Source: Eutypa lata
Lineage: Eukaryota > Ascomycota > Sordariomycetes > Xylariales > Diatrypaceae
Direction of reading: 5' to 3'
NCBI GenBank assembly: GCA_022661535.1
Contig: JAKULF010000010.1
Span: 2,418,001 to 2,482,000, forward strand
Length of the DNA stretch: 64,000 nucleotides
A program made the translations under genes and the position numbers. The notes under the pieces were generated by a model. That model made no database searches and was not told the origin of the DNA. It saw only the letters and a list, made by a program, of their open reading frames with translations. Position 1 is the stretch's first letter, and the number at the start of each line of letters is the position of its first letter. Of the stretch, positions 1 to 12,754 are shown piece after piece.

Positions 1-1455
1 AAGGCGGAATCGTCATCTGTGCGTAGAGCTTCGAGAAGAACTTCTTCGAGTTCTTCCATTGACCAATCATGTTCTGACCTTTTTTCTGAAAGCTCCGGTC
101 TGCTGTGCAATAGCTTTTCTAATATGTAGGGTTTCGAACTGACAATTTGATGAAGCAGAGCGCGGAGACAGCCCCCAAGTTGTCGCTGAAGAGGGTTTGT
201 GCAAGATTCGATGAAAAAGAACCGACAGAGAAGTACAGGCTGTCTCCATTTGCCAAGGTATTCGAGAGTCTGTCTGTTTTGAACTAGGAACTTCATCACA
301 GTACTCTTAGAACTACCCGGCTTCCCTAGTATCCAGAAGATGGACTCGGTTGATTCAAGCCATTGTCGGAATTGGGTGGGATGTTCGTCTTGGCTTTGAG
401 TGCCGTTGACTGAGTTGGACGAATCCTTGCTTTTACTCAAGCTTTCCGAGACTGGATTTTTCTCAACGAATATCCATCTTACTGTGTCCTCCGAAGCCTC
501 CTTGATGTTGTTCTCGCGGGCATTCATCTCAGGAAACCAGAGGGTGGAAAGAAAACGGGCTTGTAAATCTTCCCTTTCTCTGTGTGCAGTGTTTGCCTGC
601 CAGCCTGAGTCGAAACGCTCGATGATCCTCGAAGATTCCGAAGTGACATGGTCTTTGATATTTTGAGCCTCCACCGAGATGAGCGTTGAAATACTTCTGT
701 TGCCATTTGACCAGAGCCCAATGAACTGTTTTATCTCATTACTAAGGCCTGCGAAGTTATGACACTTAGTAAACATGAGCATCTTATTAGCCACTGATAG
801 TTACTTACCGGAGAACGCCTCTTCTGATCTCGCAGTCATAGCTTGATTTGACGAACTAGGATGGCGGTTAGTTTTTAATTTGAAACCCCACAAGTTCTGA
901 ACTACACATTGAGAAGGGGGCAAAATCTTAAGTTGGGAATATTACCATATTCTAGTCAAGAACTCCGTATTGAGGATTCCGTGGGCGCTCTGGATGTTCT
1001 TCTCTAAGTCGGCAATAATTCTCTTGTAGTGGACTCTGTACTTTATGGCAGTTATAACAAGTTTCCATTTCGCAGTCGCCTTGGCTGCTTTCTGCAGGAT
1101 CCGTTCTAGATTCTGTGTGTCTTGTAGTAGGCTAGACGCCAGGTTTCGGAGTCTCTCTCTATCTTCTTGCTGCCTTTTTTGGTCCGGACTTTGGGGTGCT
1201 TGAATCGGATCAAACTCCTGAACTCTTGTCGATAAACCGAGTAGCAAACCATGGAAATGTTTGGTATTTGACTCGAGATTAGGATCCAGACTGTCTATAT
1301 GACCCGTGTCAGTTAATGGATAAAGGGGTAAACATAACATCAAAGAGTCTCGTACGGTCCTCATATATCTGGCGGCATGTTCCAAAGACATCGCTAGTAA
1401 AAGAGATGACTTGCATCACATTGCATACGAGTGACAAAGTTGCTATAGCCTCCAT
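1..1455 (-). CDS. NLR-like protein with NACHT NTPase domain (partial, 3' part beyond the window)
   Basis: This is the 5' part of a fungal NOD-like receptor, a family of STAND NTPases implicated in heterokaryon incompatibility and immunity. I infer exons 1455-1339, 1294-946, 855-809 and 748 to the edge. These joins give one frame starting MEAIATLSLVCNVMQVISF, the usual N-terminal helical domain of such proteins. Next comes a linker of the type R-S-E-E-A-F-S-G-L, then a W-F-P-E-M stretch before the NTPase. The P-loop (300-326) reads GKPGSSKST, followed by the strand VLLCRFFFI. The Gly normally preceding the P-loop Lys is Ser here. The first intron is only 44 nt. The protein is cut at position 1, so repeat domain and C-terminus are unknown. 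Family is fairly sure; the exact effector domain is not. Confidence 0.75.
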
Positions 1456-2676
1456 ATTATAGGTTTAGGATGTAACCACATCATCTAGATTGAATCGGAT
1501 CAATAAGAGAACGTGGATAGACGGTTGCTCCTGAGTTGAGAACCTGTAGCCGAAGAAGTCCACTGAAGGAAAGAGGGATCTCCGATAACTGAGAGGGGAA
1601 GAGGTTTAAGAGCACGTGAGAAAAGCCCAACGAGGCTATGGCGATGTGCCCTACGTTAATGGCACACTGCATGCTTGGCATGCATGCTCCTGTGAATGGT
1701 TCTATCATTGGGTAAAAGTTGACAGGGTCTGTCAGCCAACTGGAATAATTCAGGTGCTATCGGATCATCTAACTTAGCAGGCACCGACTGGGCACTGGAT
1801 TGGAAATAGGCGTCTATTTGCTAAATACCTAACCTAGGATGTTGAGGTTCTTTCTATGTAATTACTGGAGGCTAGGTATAGGTTCAGGCGTACATAGGCT
1901 GCTACGTAGGTAGTGCCGAGTAGCAAGATGGATGGTTAACGCGCATGCCCGGCATTTCTGACAGCTTTATGTCTCTATTGACTAGTGATATTAATGATCC
2001 TGATTTTATGAAGTCAACTTTGCTGCATAGCAAAGCAAAACGCTCTTTGGCGACGTCCCCGACAAGATAACTTCCTGCCACTGTATGAACGGACGCCTAC
2101 CTCAGGTAGGCTCCGGCTCCGTCCCCACTCGACCAATCCCAACATGTTTTTTATTTAATATGTAGTTGCCCGATCCTATTTACCACCAGAACTTCATGGT
2201 AAATTGATTGAGTCAGATAGCCGTACCTAGGATGGCATGAATACCCTCGCTGTCAAGAATTGGGTTGATGTAACTATGTAGCTAGGTAGTTACTAAAAGC
2301 ACCGTTCTAGCACAATCAATTCGCCTCACTGAAGAAAAGGAATGGTCCGTGCGTTGCCTACCTGTAGCCCCTCTATAGTTAGTGGGATCCCGTTTTGAGT
2401 TACTGGTCAATACGTACATCCTGCTGTTGACTACGCTCTGCACAATAAAGTAAATATACATCAACAGGCATGCGAGGCTCGCAGTTCCTAGCTTGATTAT
2501 CAATAAGGGTATAAATTATATACCTACTTAGGCAGTAGCTACAGCAAACATTGCACGATCTTTCTGCAACTTGTAATGGATTGGAAACGTGGCGATTACT
2601 GCTGTTCCTGCTTGGTACCCCTCAGAAAGAAGCAGTAGGCTTCATGCGCTATACATGAAATAGCGCAAGAACAGCG
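1456..2676. other. Intergenic, about 1.2 kb
   Basis: This lies between the divergent NLR-like gene and SLX1 and should carry both promoters. Reading frames here are short and resemble no family I know. The sequence is AT-leaning with repeated ACCTA/TAGGT words, as elsewhere in this genome's spacers. Confidence 0.6.
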
Positions 2677-3706
2677 ATGCCTGTCCATCAATCTAAACCA
2701 ATTCCACCTCTCTATACGGTCTACATACTTCGATCAACTGTGCGCCATGCGTCGCTGTATATCGGCTCGACGCCTCACCCTCCACGGCGGCTGAAGCAAC
2801 ATAATGGTGAGGCTAAAGGTGGGGCTGTACGCACATCGCGACATTCCTTAAGACCATGGGAGATGGTCGGCATCGTGTCGGGGTTTCCAGGAACGGTTGC
2901 GGCTCTGAAATTCGAGTAAGGTCGCATTCTTTGAATCTCCTTATTTAAGTGAGGGAATACTAATCATCCTTAGATGGGCTCTTGCAAACTCCCACTTATC
3001 GCTGCATATCCCATCGGAGTCGCGGATTACGATATCGAAAGAGAAGAAGCGGAATGGCCGCCCTAAGCGGCCGCCCTTTAACATTATGTCGATTATTTCG
3101 AATCTTCACCTTCTACTGCGTGTACCTAGTTTTGCAAGGTGGCCACTCAACCTGCACTTTTTTTCCCCTGAAGTCTACCGCATCTGGGAAAACTGGTGCT
3201 CTGCTGCGAACGAGCCTATTCGCGACTCGATTAAGGTGCTCACGGATTTTGAACCAAACCGTGAGAGTACTTCAAACCAAGACCTAGTCGAAGAGCCGAC
3301 TAGGCCGTGGGGTATTCAAGCTCTCCCCCTTGATTATGCGCCTTTAAAGGAGTATGTAACTAAGACGCGATCGATCTTTGAGTTTGAGAGGGAGGGTGCA
3401 TGCGTGGTCTGTGAGGAGGATCTCGAACCTGATGAAGGCCTCTATGCTGTGTGCTCGAACACTAGCTGTGAAGGGGTGGGCCATATATCGTGCTGGAGTC
3501 GACACATGCTCGGGGAACAGAACGATAATGACATCCTACCCATATCCGGACAATGTCCCAAGTGCAAGGGAGATGTCGTCTGGGGAGATATGATGAAGGA
3601 GATGAGCCTGAGGTTACGCGGGTCCAAGGATGTCGACAAATTGCTGAAGAAACCAAGGAAACGGAGGAAACGGGAGGCTAAAGCTGAAACTGAAGTTGCG
3701 GAATAG
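2677..3706 (+). CDS. SLX1: Structure-specific endonuclease subunit SLX1
   Basis: Catalytic subunit of the SLX1-SLX4 nuclease, which cleaves branched DNA such as flaps and Holliday junctions in the nucleus. Exons 2677-2915 and 2974-3706 (58-nt intron, CTAAT-type branch site) give 323 residues. An N-terminal GIY-YIG domain starts at YTVYILRS, followed by [17 protein letters not shown], which carries the conserved Tyr/Ile/Gly and Arg. The C-terminal half holds the SLX1-type zinc domain: C-x2-C in CVVCEED, then C-x4-C in [14 protein letters not shown] and a final C-P-K-C-K. The tail is basic ([12 protein letters not shown]), a plausible nuclear localisation signal. Length is near that of other fungal Slx1 proteins. 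The start is the first ATG upstream of the nuclease fold. Confidence 0.93.
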
Positions 3707-6700
3707 TAATCTGGCAACATGGCAATGGGGTTTTGTGTAGTGTTTAACCTGGCATTAGGTAGCGAGGCGTTCGGCAAGAATTCACTACCGGAATTTTTCT
3801 TTCACTTAAGGCATTGTACTAAGCTATTTATGTCCCTAGTTATTTTCCCCAACTTTGTCTTTGAGGTTTATTTGCCTACTTGAATATACACACTTAAACC
3901 TTTAATAACCACCTCTTTAGTTCCTAATGCCATGTGTGATTTACTGCCTTGCACCGGAAAGTTGATATTGTTATGTGCTGTAGCAGGCTGGGAGGTACCG
4001 AATATAACAGTGGAAGCTACGATTGCAGAATTGAGTCCACCCCACAATGGCGCAGCATTTGATTTTCGGTGACGAGATCCAAATGCCAGGGCTGAGCAAT
4101 AGACAGGGGGTTTCCGACTTCATCTCTTTCTTACTGGCTGGGCCTTAGGTAAAGGTGGATCATTACCCCTGCAAACTTTTCGCGATATCAATTCCTTCCC
4201 TGACTATTTTACCGCACTAGCAACGACCTCCGTCGGGGGTTAGAGGGGCAAGTCGAATTGTGCGCCCTCATAACAAACCAGTAAGAGCTGCATTATGCCC
4301 AGCTTACCACCTTTGTAGGTTGTTGGTGCTGGCATTATAGAGGCGCAATGCATAAAAAGGTCGATTCTGACGGTCAGAATAAGCTCAAAAGGCGGGCCAA
4401 ACTGAAGGTGGCACAAGAAGTCCCAAGGCTTGGCGTAATCCTAAGATGATGTGCAGTCGGCAAAGTTTGCTTTTGCTATTATAGTGCCTATTCTAAGTGC
4501 TTAGGTGTCAAACCAATGCCTGGATGTATCTTAGGTCGGCATCAGGTGATGGACCGATCCTTATAGTGTCGAATTTCCTCAAATTCTTCCGTTAGCCCTT
4601 GTTTCATTCAACTCGGTTCCAAGGTTGCCCAGCTCATCGCTTTTTACTCGGGTTATTTGAACGCCGCTTCTCGGAGTACCGTAGTTCGGCGATTCATGTA
4701 ATCACCTTAAAGCAAACATACTATCTTTAATCCCTCCTCGCAATTGATCATTTTAGTGTATTGACAAGGCAATGGACAAGGCAATTGTAACTAATTAGTC
4801 AAGGATGAACAAAGGATATAAAACTGCTTAGCCACGTTAACTTCATGCCAGTGTTCGGTGATAGCCGCTATAAATATGTAGTCCAAGTATAGAGATGTAA
4901 CAGTAATCAGCTTAAGATCTGATGTCCATCAAGCCAGCCTTCTTTCTATATCGGTATTCAACGACCTAAAATTGAGTTGGGTTATTTCAGCACCACCGTG
5001 CATAATGCGCCTTTAGTTCTGCATACCAATAATTCATCCCTTGAAATGAATAATATTATAGACATTAGCAGGTCCTAACCATTGTGCTATGTATATAAAG
5101 GTGGATAAGCAAAACGTAATATCATGATGACACGCATAGGCCACAAAGGGAAAGAAAAAAAGAAAGGCGAAAGTAAGTGAAGATGCAAAATTGATATTGA
5201 GCAATCCCTTCTTATTGTAACTGTCTTTTAACGTGCTTGATACAATAGTGATTTTGCAAAAGAGGAGCAAGCAGAGCACGAACACCATCCCGGCTGTTGG
5301 TATAAAGTAGATGATACATGTTAAGAAGTCCCACTATATTCCACATGCAACTAAGACCCAGTATAGGTACCTAAAATTAAAGACTTCCACCACTTTAATA
5401 GGGAGCCATCATGTATGCATGTATGTATGTATGTACCTGCTCTTCATGCACTTAGCACCTCACTTAGTACCTTTCAAATTTACCCACATGCATTGGACCT
5501 GTGTATTGAACACTGAGATGAAGACGTTGGGTGTCCTATGTTCACCTAACTATTGCTTCCTTATGTACATAGCTTCACTTCAGTCTCATACCTAGGTACA
5601 TGTATGGAGGTAGGTAAGTAATATTCATGTTGCCAGGTTGAATGTCCCTCCAAGCACTTGTGGCCCAAGTCGAGGTTCTTTCTGCAGCTTGAAGTCATCC
5701 CTAATTTCGAAATGGAACTGTCAGTTAGCATCAAGTCATCTTCATCAAATTATATACCAGTCTATTTCTACCGCATGCATCCGCATTTGGCCACACCTTA
5801 CACTCCCGCCCCCATCTAGTTATATATATGTACGCATCTGAGTACATATTATATATTTATATAGGCTAGGCAAGACGTAGAATTTAGAACCAACAGGACC
5901 AAGTACATACCTACGAAGTACTTTGCCGATAAGTCTAGTTAGAATGGAGTTGAATTGATCCACTACATGCACCGCACCTACCAACTCTTATTACAGCCCG
6001 TATGTACATACAAATAATATGGATATGTAATCGGTACTTCTGGAACGGCTTAATTAAGGTACTCCTGGCACATGGACATCTGGCTCTTCATGTACAAAGT
6101 ACCTATAGCTCGTCAACTCTGTTCAGTCACATACCCACCCGCTAAACTTAGTACATGTAACCAATTCTGATATCTCAGACCTTAGACCCTCTCATCCCCA
6201 AACTTTCCACTCTACTGTCTACTTCATAGACTTCTCCCCCATGAGGCTTCTTGACTGAGTCTATAAGTTCACTCCATCTGTGATTCCTTAATTATCCACC
6301 CTCTCGACTTCCTAAACCTTTCTTCAATGCTTGTTGCATTATAATACAGAGGATTGCACCTTTCGCCCTGTCTGGGTTTGTGGTGGTTACCTATAAGTTG
6401 TTCAGATACACCCGTACACAATACGCTTATGATTTAAGGTTCACGTTTATTGAGCACATCACTTTGGTTGAGTGAAAGGAAACTACGGGTTCGGCTGGAT
6501 TAATCCGCTCCTTTTGACTGTGTAGGGCTGGGTCTATCATTAATCTTCCCCTTACAACCTTTCTTCTATTCCCCTATCCTCAACAGCATCCTACGGTTGT
6601 CTTCTTGAGCCGATACTGAAGACCAACTTGAGAGATTTCGCAAATTGGGTCTGGTTGAAGCGATATTCTCCTTTCGTCCCTTTTCCTCTCCAGCCTTTAT

Positions 6701-6837
6701 CTCTTGTAACTAGACGATACCGACATACGATGTACCCGACTGGATCTCAAGCGGCTTTAACCTTTACTCCCGTCTAAAAAGTACACCTCTCCCACGAATC
6801 GACCTATCGGTACAATTTGTGTCTTTACTAGGTAATC
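3707..6837. promoter_or_regulatory. 3.1-kb gene-free stretch upstream of KDM5
   Basis: I recognise no gene in this stretch. It holds a short ATGT repeat (about 5411-5436), several ACCTA/TAGGT runs and, near its end, pyrimidine-rich tracts (about 6170-6310 and 6540-6600) typical of filamentous-fungal promoters and 5' leaders. A long 5' UTR, possibly with an intron, is plausible for the large gene that follows but cannot be proved from sequence. Confidence 0.4.
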
Positions 6838-9800
6838 ATGGTATCTGTCGTTCCTGCCAGCCATGGTGGTGGCACCAATAGCGCAAATGGTAGTTCGAGA
6901 GCATCTCCAGCCCTTAGCTCTACGAACGCTGCCTCTTCATCAACCAATGGCTCAAAGCCTAAACCACCAGTGAATGCTAATGGATATCATCCTACGAACC
7001 CCCAATTACCTCTCAGCTCTATGCGCAGTGCTCCGTTAGATCTTACATCGGTAGAGCGAAGAGGGCAGCCTACGGCGAGTAAAGAACCGATCAAACGAAA
7101 CCGGCCATATGGCCTCTCCGAGGCCCCAACCTATCGCCCGACCGAGGAAGAGTGGAAGGACCCCTTTGAGTATATTCGTAAGATTACGCCTGAGGGGAGG
7201 GAATATGGACTATGCAAAATCATACCACCCGATACGTGGAATCCAGAATTTGCAATAGATACTGAGGTGAGCTATACCCACCGGGCGCCCGCATCTTACT
7301 GTCCTACGCCATCCTGACTCCGGTTATGGCGCTCGCATACCTGTTCAAGCCAAACCACAACCATCTGTGTTTTGATGTCCGTGTTAATACTAACAACCTT
7401 CTAGAAATTTCACTTCCGAACGCGAAAACAAGAGTTGAACTCCGTTGAAGGCAGTATGTTTTAGGTCTCCGAGAGTTTGCCGCTATTACTGACATAGGTC
7501 TGCTAGGTACTCGAGCAAACCTCAGCTATCTGGATGCCCTTGCGAAATTTCACAAGCAGCAAGGAACGAACTTGAATCGCCTACCTTATGTCGACAAGAA
7601 ACCCCTTGACTTATACAAATTGAAGAAGGCAGTCGAGTCCCGGGGTGGATTTGAAAAGGTCTGCAAAACTAAGAAGTGGGCAGAGATTGGAAGAGACCTG
7701 GGATACAGCGGGAAGATAATGTCGTCTTTGTCGACGTCTCTCAAAAACTCATATGATCGCTGGCTTAACCCATACGAGAACTATCTTCGACATGCCAAAC
7801 CTGGAGTATATCAGCAGTTAGAACAAGAGTACGGGGGTCCGTTGACTCCAAGTCCGGCACCGAGTCCTATGAAGCGGTCGGCTGTTAATACGCCATCAAG
7901 CCTGAGAGCAGAATCACCTGCGCGACATGCGACCGACGCACTTCATGCTAGTATAGCTGGGACGAAACAAGAGCATGAGCGCGATTCCATCATGGCGGAT
8001 GTACCTGCAGCTCCTTCTCAGCCTACACCAAGTGGGTTTACGGCGATCAATTCTGGCGGTGGTTTCACAGCAGTCAATTCAGGGTTCACCAGTGTCAATC
8101 GGCCGACCCCGACTGATGGAAAGAGCTTCACTCCACCCCTGAAGCACCATGGCAGCCCGCTCTCATCAGCCAAGAACACACCAGACTTACGTCCATCTAT
8201 TCTCGGTCCTACAAATTTACTGAAGCGCCAGTTGAGCAGCGATAGCTTGGACATTTCCAAGAAGGAGAATAGCTTAGACAAAGAAGACACTGACAACGGT
8301 AGTAGACGAAGTAAGCGGCTGAAGAAAGGTAAGTATTCCAGTCAATTGAAATTTCTTTGGTCTATCTATCCATTTTGGGTCTCTAGTGGTTTCCCCTATT
8401 TATTATGAGAATAGTCTTATTCTCCCACGCATATTTCCTTGTCCTCGAAATTTACCACAGTTGGTTTAACGAGTCGGGTGCAAACTTGGGTGCTTTTCCC
8501 ATCGTCTGCTTGCAACTGGCCTATGTACTCAGCTAGCAAGCTGCGCACTGTTAGGACATCACATGTACATGATCATGCGTTCTGCGGTGCAGCCACGGCC
8601 CAAAATTGGAAAGCCAAGAGTCAATCCCCAAGATTAGAGTTCGCTCATTGGTTGATGTTTTTGTCACTAATGCAATGATATGCAGAGGCTGTCCCGACCG
8701 TCGCGGGTTCGCATATGTCCTTATTTCGGCCTTCGGCTCCCAGGATGCCCCGCGATGAATCTGTAATCCCTGATGAGGTAAGTTCTGAACTGATATTCCA
8801 GATGAGGGTTTTTGTCCCCGAATTGGTTACTGACGGGGTCTATAGAGATGTGAGACTTGTGGTAAAGGCGAAGATGCCGGGTTCCTTGCAGTGTGTGAGT
8901 CGTGTGATCATGGATATCACGGTCCTTGCTTGGATCCTCCATTGAAGAGCAAACCCGATGGCGAATGGAATTGCCCTCGATGTCTTGTTGGCGATGGTCA
9001 ATTTGGCTTTGAGGAAGGCGGGCTGTATTCACTCAAGCAATTTCAAGAAAAGGCGGCCGACTTCAAACAGGGCTATTTCGAAAACCGAATGCCATACGAT
9101 CCCGTCTTCAACTGCCCGCGGCCGGTCACCGAAGATGATGTAGAGCGAGAGTTCTGGAAACTCGTCACCTGCATTGAAGAAACAGTCGAAGTTGAGTATG
9201 GTGCTGATATTCATTGCACAACACATGGCTCCGGGTTTCCAACGGCGGAGCGAAACCCGAGCAACCCCCATTCTACGGATCCCTGGAATCTAAACATCCT
9301 ACCTCTTCACCCAGAGAGTCTCTTCAGGCACATCAAGACAGACATTTCTGGTATGACAGTGCCATGGGTTTATGTAGGCATGATCTTTTCGACCTTCTGC
9401 TGGCATAACGAGGACCACCATGCCTATTCGGCTAATTATCAACATTTTGGCGCAACAAAAACATGGTACGGGATACCTGCTGCGGATACCGAGAAGTTCG
9501 AGAACGCTATGAAAGAAGCTGTACCCGAACTCTTCGAGACACAGCCTGATCTTTTGTTCCAGCTTGTGACCCTTCTTACCCCCGAGCAACTCAAGAAGGC
9601 GGGCGTTCGCGTGTATGCCGTAGATCAGCGAGCAGGTCAACTTGTTGTTACCTTCCCTAAGGCATATCATGCTGGGTTCAATCATGGCTTCAACTTCAAC
9701 GAAGCTGTTAATTTTGCTCCATCCGACTGGGAGCCATCCGGTTTGGAGGGCGTAGAACGGCTGCAACAGTTCCGGCGGCAACCATGTTTTTCACATGACG

Positions 9801-12754
9801 AACTCCTATGGACAGCCGCCGAGGGTTCCACAGCCGGGCTGACTATACAGACAGCGAAATGGCTTGCCCCGGCTCTTGAACGGATACACAAGCGGGAAAT
9901 AGAACAGAGAGATGACTTTATTAAAAAGCATCTAGAGGCTAACCCTCATTCGTGTGCTCTCACAAGCGAGACATCCGAAACACCGGAGACACCCGAATGT
10001 CCTTTGGTCTTTGAGGTCTTTGATCAGGATGTGCCCGAAGAGGAATATCAATGCTCGTATTGCAAATGTTATGCTTACCTATCAAGGTTCAGATGCAAGC
10101 AGTCAGGTAAGGTGCTTTGCCTCCTGCATGCCGGATATCACCCTTGCTGCGATATACCCGAGTCGCAACGATTCGCCGGGGAAGACCATGTTGTTTTTTA
10201 TCGCAAGTCAAAGGAAGATCTCTCTGAGATGCACCGGAAAGTTGCGGACAAGGCCAATCTGCCTGAGATGTGGGACGAAAAATACGAAAAAATGCTTGAC
10301 GAAGGGTCCAAGCCAGCTCTCAAGACGCTGAAAAATCTTCTCAATGAGGGAGAACGAATACCGTACGATCTCCCCTCCTTGCCAGCACTCCGGGAATTCG
10401 TTGATCGTTGTGTCGAATGGGTCGAAGAGGCGACTAATTTCACGGTGCGCAAACAGCAGAATCGCCGAAAGAACGACAAAGTCTGGCAGAGCGGTATGCG
10501 AAAGTCCATGGGAAGCATCTTCCAGGAACAAAAGGAGCGCGAGCTACGACGAGTCGACAATATCTACCGCCTCATCGACGAGGCCGAACGTATAGGGTTT
10601 GACTGCCCCGAAATCCAGCAATTGCAAGAGCGCGCGCAAGCCATCAAGAGTTTCCAGAAGAACGCCGAACAAGCATTGGAACACATATTGGGGCAAAGCC
10701 AAGAATCTATTGAAGAGCTTATCGAAGAAGGCCGCGCATTCAACATCGACATACCAGAGCTCGACAAGCTTTCTGATGTCCTCGAACAGATGCGGTGGAG
10801 TGCTAAGGCGAGGGCGAATCGGTCAGTGTTTATGACATTGAGCGAGGCTAGGGAGTTGATCCAAGAAGGCAACCGGCTAGAAATTCCCCTCTACAATGAT
10901 CATATGAAGTTCTACACCGAGAAGTACCAGGCAGGTGTGCAGTGGGAGGCGAAAGCGAAGGAACTAGTCAATGCCGAGATAATTCACTACCCCCAACTCG
11001 AGGCGCTCTCAAACCAGGTCCAGGTCAATGCTCTTCCAGTATCTGCCGACACTCTGGCCGCTGTTGACCAAATCCTGCATAAGCAACGTGAAGCTCACCG
11101 TCAAATCATCGATCTCACAGAGCGATCAAGGGATGCAGATTACTTGAAAAGGCCAAAGTATTCCGAGGTGGCAGATGTTATGAAGAAACTAGAAGATTTG
11201 AATTCGAAGCCAACTGGCACTTTGGATCTAGAAAAGGAGCAAAAACGTCATGAAGATTGGATGCGCAAAGGGAAAAAGCTCTTCGGCAAAACCAACGCAC
11301 CACTACATATACTTAAATCTCACATGGACTACGTGCTCGACCGCAACCTCGACTGCTTCGACATTACTAGTGATCAGCCTCGAGTTCCAGCCGAGCCTGC
11401 GTCCAGAGCTGCCAGTGAGGAGAGAGAAAATAAGGTTTCTCGCTCGTGGGATGACCCGACGTTTAGGGAAGTCTTCTGCATTTGTCGTCGCATAGAGGCT
11501 GGTATGATGATCGAGTGCGAACTTTGTCATGAATGGTATCATGGAAAGTGCCTCAAAATTGCTCGGGGGAAGGTGAAAGAGGACGACAAGTACACATGCC
11601 CGATCTGCGACTGGCGGGTGAAAATCCCTCGAGATGCGGCTCGGCCGAAACTTGAGGAATTGATATCTTGGCAAGATGAGGTCCCTGGTCTGCCCTTCCA
11701 ACCTGACGAGGAAGAGGTCCTCCGGAAAATTATCGACAATGCACTAGAGTTCCGCAACCACATATCAGGATTCTGCCATCCCGTTGTGGCTACAGCAAAT
11801 GAGGCTGATGTCCAGCGGTTCTATCTGCGGAAAATTGAGGGTGCAGAAATTCTCCTCGCCTTTGAGACGAACTTCTTCAGACAGGAACTACACAAATGGA
11901 GTCCAGTTGCCCCCCAACCGCCACCCGTGCTAGACGTTTCTAAGAGTACACGGAAGCCCCGCCCAACAAAGTTGCAGAAGATGTTGGCGCAACATGGCGT
12001 CGAGGACCCTGAAGATCTCCCAGAGAGCCTCAAGAGCAAAGCTGCGAGCTTGAAGCGCAAGGCACTGAATGCAGAGGCGGCCGCCGCCGCTGCCGCCGCT
12101 ACGGGTGGTCCCATACCGTCCAACTCGGGATTCAACCCTCATGCCACAAGTCCTTCATCTCATTCTTTCGGATCCGGCAACTATCCATTCTTTTCAAGAA
12201 ATTCGCAGCCGTCCACCCCAGCGCTAACAGGTGCCTCCCATGCACACCCTGCACGTGGCTCGGACTCATCGTCATCTAGTCGACCAGGTTCTTCCCTCCG
12301 ACCGGATTCAATGGATGTTGACAGTGGTTCCGGGCTCCATCCCGGTTTCCTCTTGTCAAATGGTAGCAGTAGCGGGCCGCACTTCATGACATCTGACTCG
12401 TCTTTAACCCTTGAGGATCGCTTGCTTCGTGGCCATGACGATAGTGTCGTCTTCTCTACCGACGAAGAAAAGGCTAAGGCCCTTGAAATACTCGGCCGCA
12501 CCGAGCTAGGTCGCAAGCGAGCCGAGGAGTACTTCGGACAAGACGTATGGAACTCCAACCGCGATGATGCTTTTACTGGCGGAGCCGGCATAGACGAAGA
12601 TGATAAGGACGTAGATAGGATGTTCCAGGACCTAACTAATGGCGACGACGATGGCGAGGCCAAGAAAGAACGCGACAACGAGCGAGATCGAGTGGTCACT
12701 GCGGATAGTTTAGAAGCCGAGCGCGACGCCCTTGACATGATGGACTCGGATTAA
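6838..12754 (+). CDS. KDM5: KDM5/JARID1 (Lid2-type) histone H3K4 demethylase
   Basis: JmjC dioxygenase of the KDM5 family, expected to remove methyl groups from histone H3 Lys4 using Fe(II) and 2-oxoglutarate. Exons 6838-7266, 7405-7453, 7507-8328, 8686-8777 and 8846-12754 give 1766 residues. Domain order is complete: JmjN (about 92-143), ARID (about 160-260), PHD1 (about 465-515, CETCGKG to CPRC), JmjC (about 633-759), C5HC2 zinc finger (about 866-900), PLU-1-like helical region, PHD2 (about 1340-1390). Metal ligands are visible: His651 and Glu653 in CWHNEDHH, and His739 in AYHAGFNHG. The second exon is only 49 nt. A Ala tract and acidic, Ser-rich low-complexity sequence fill the C-terminus. 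All active-site residues seem intact, so I expect an active enzyme. Confidence 0.95.
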
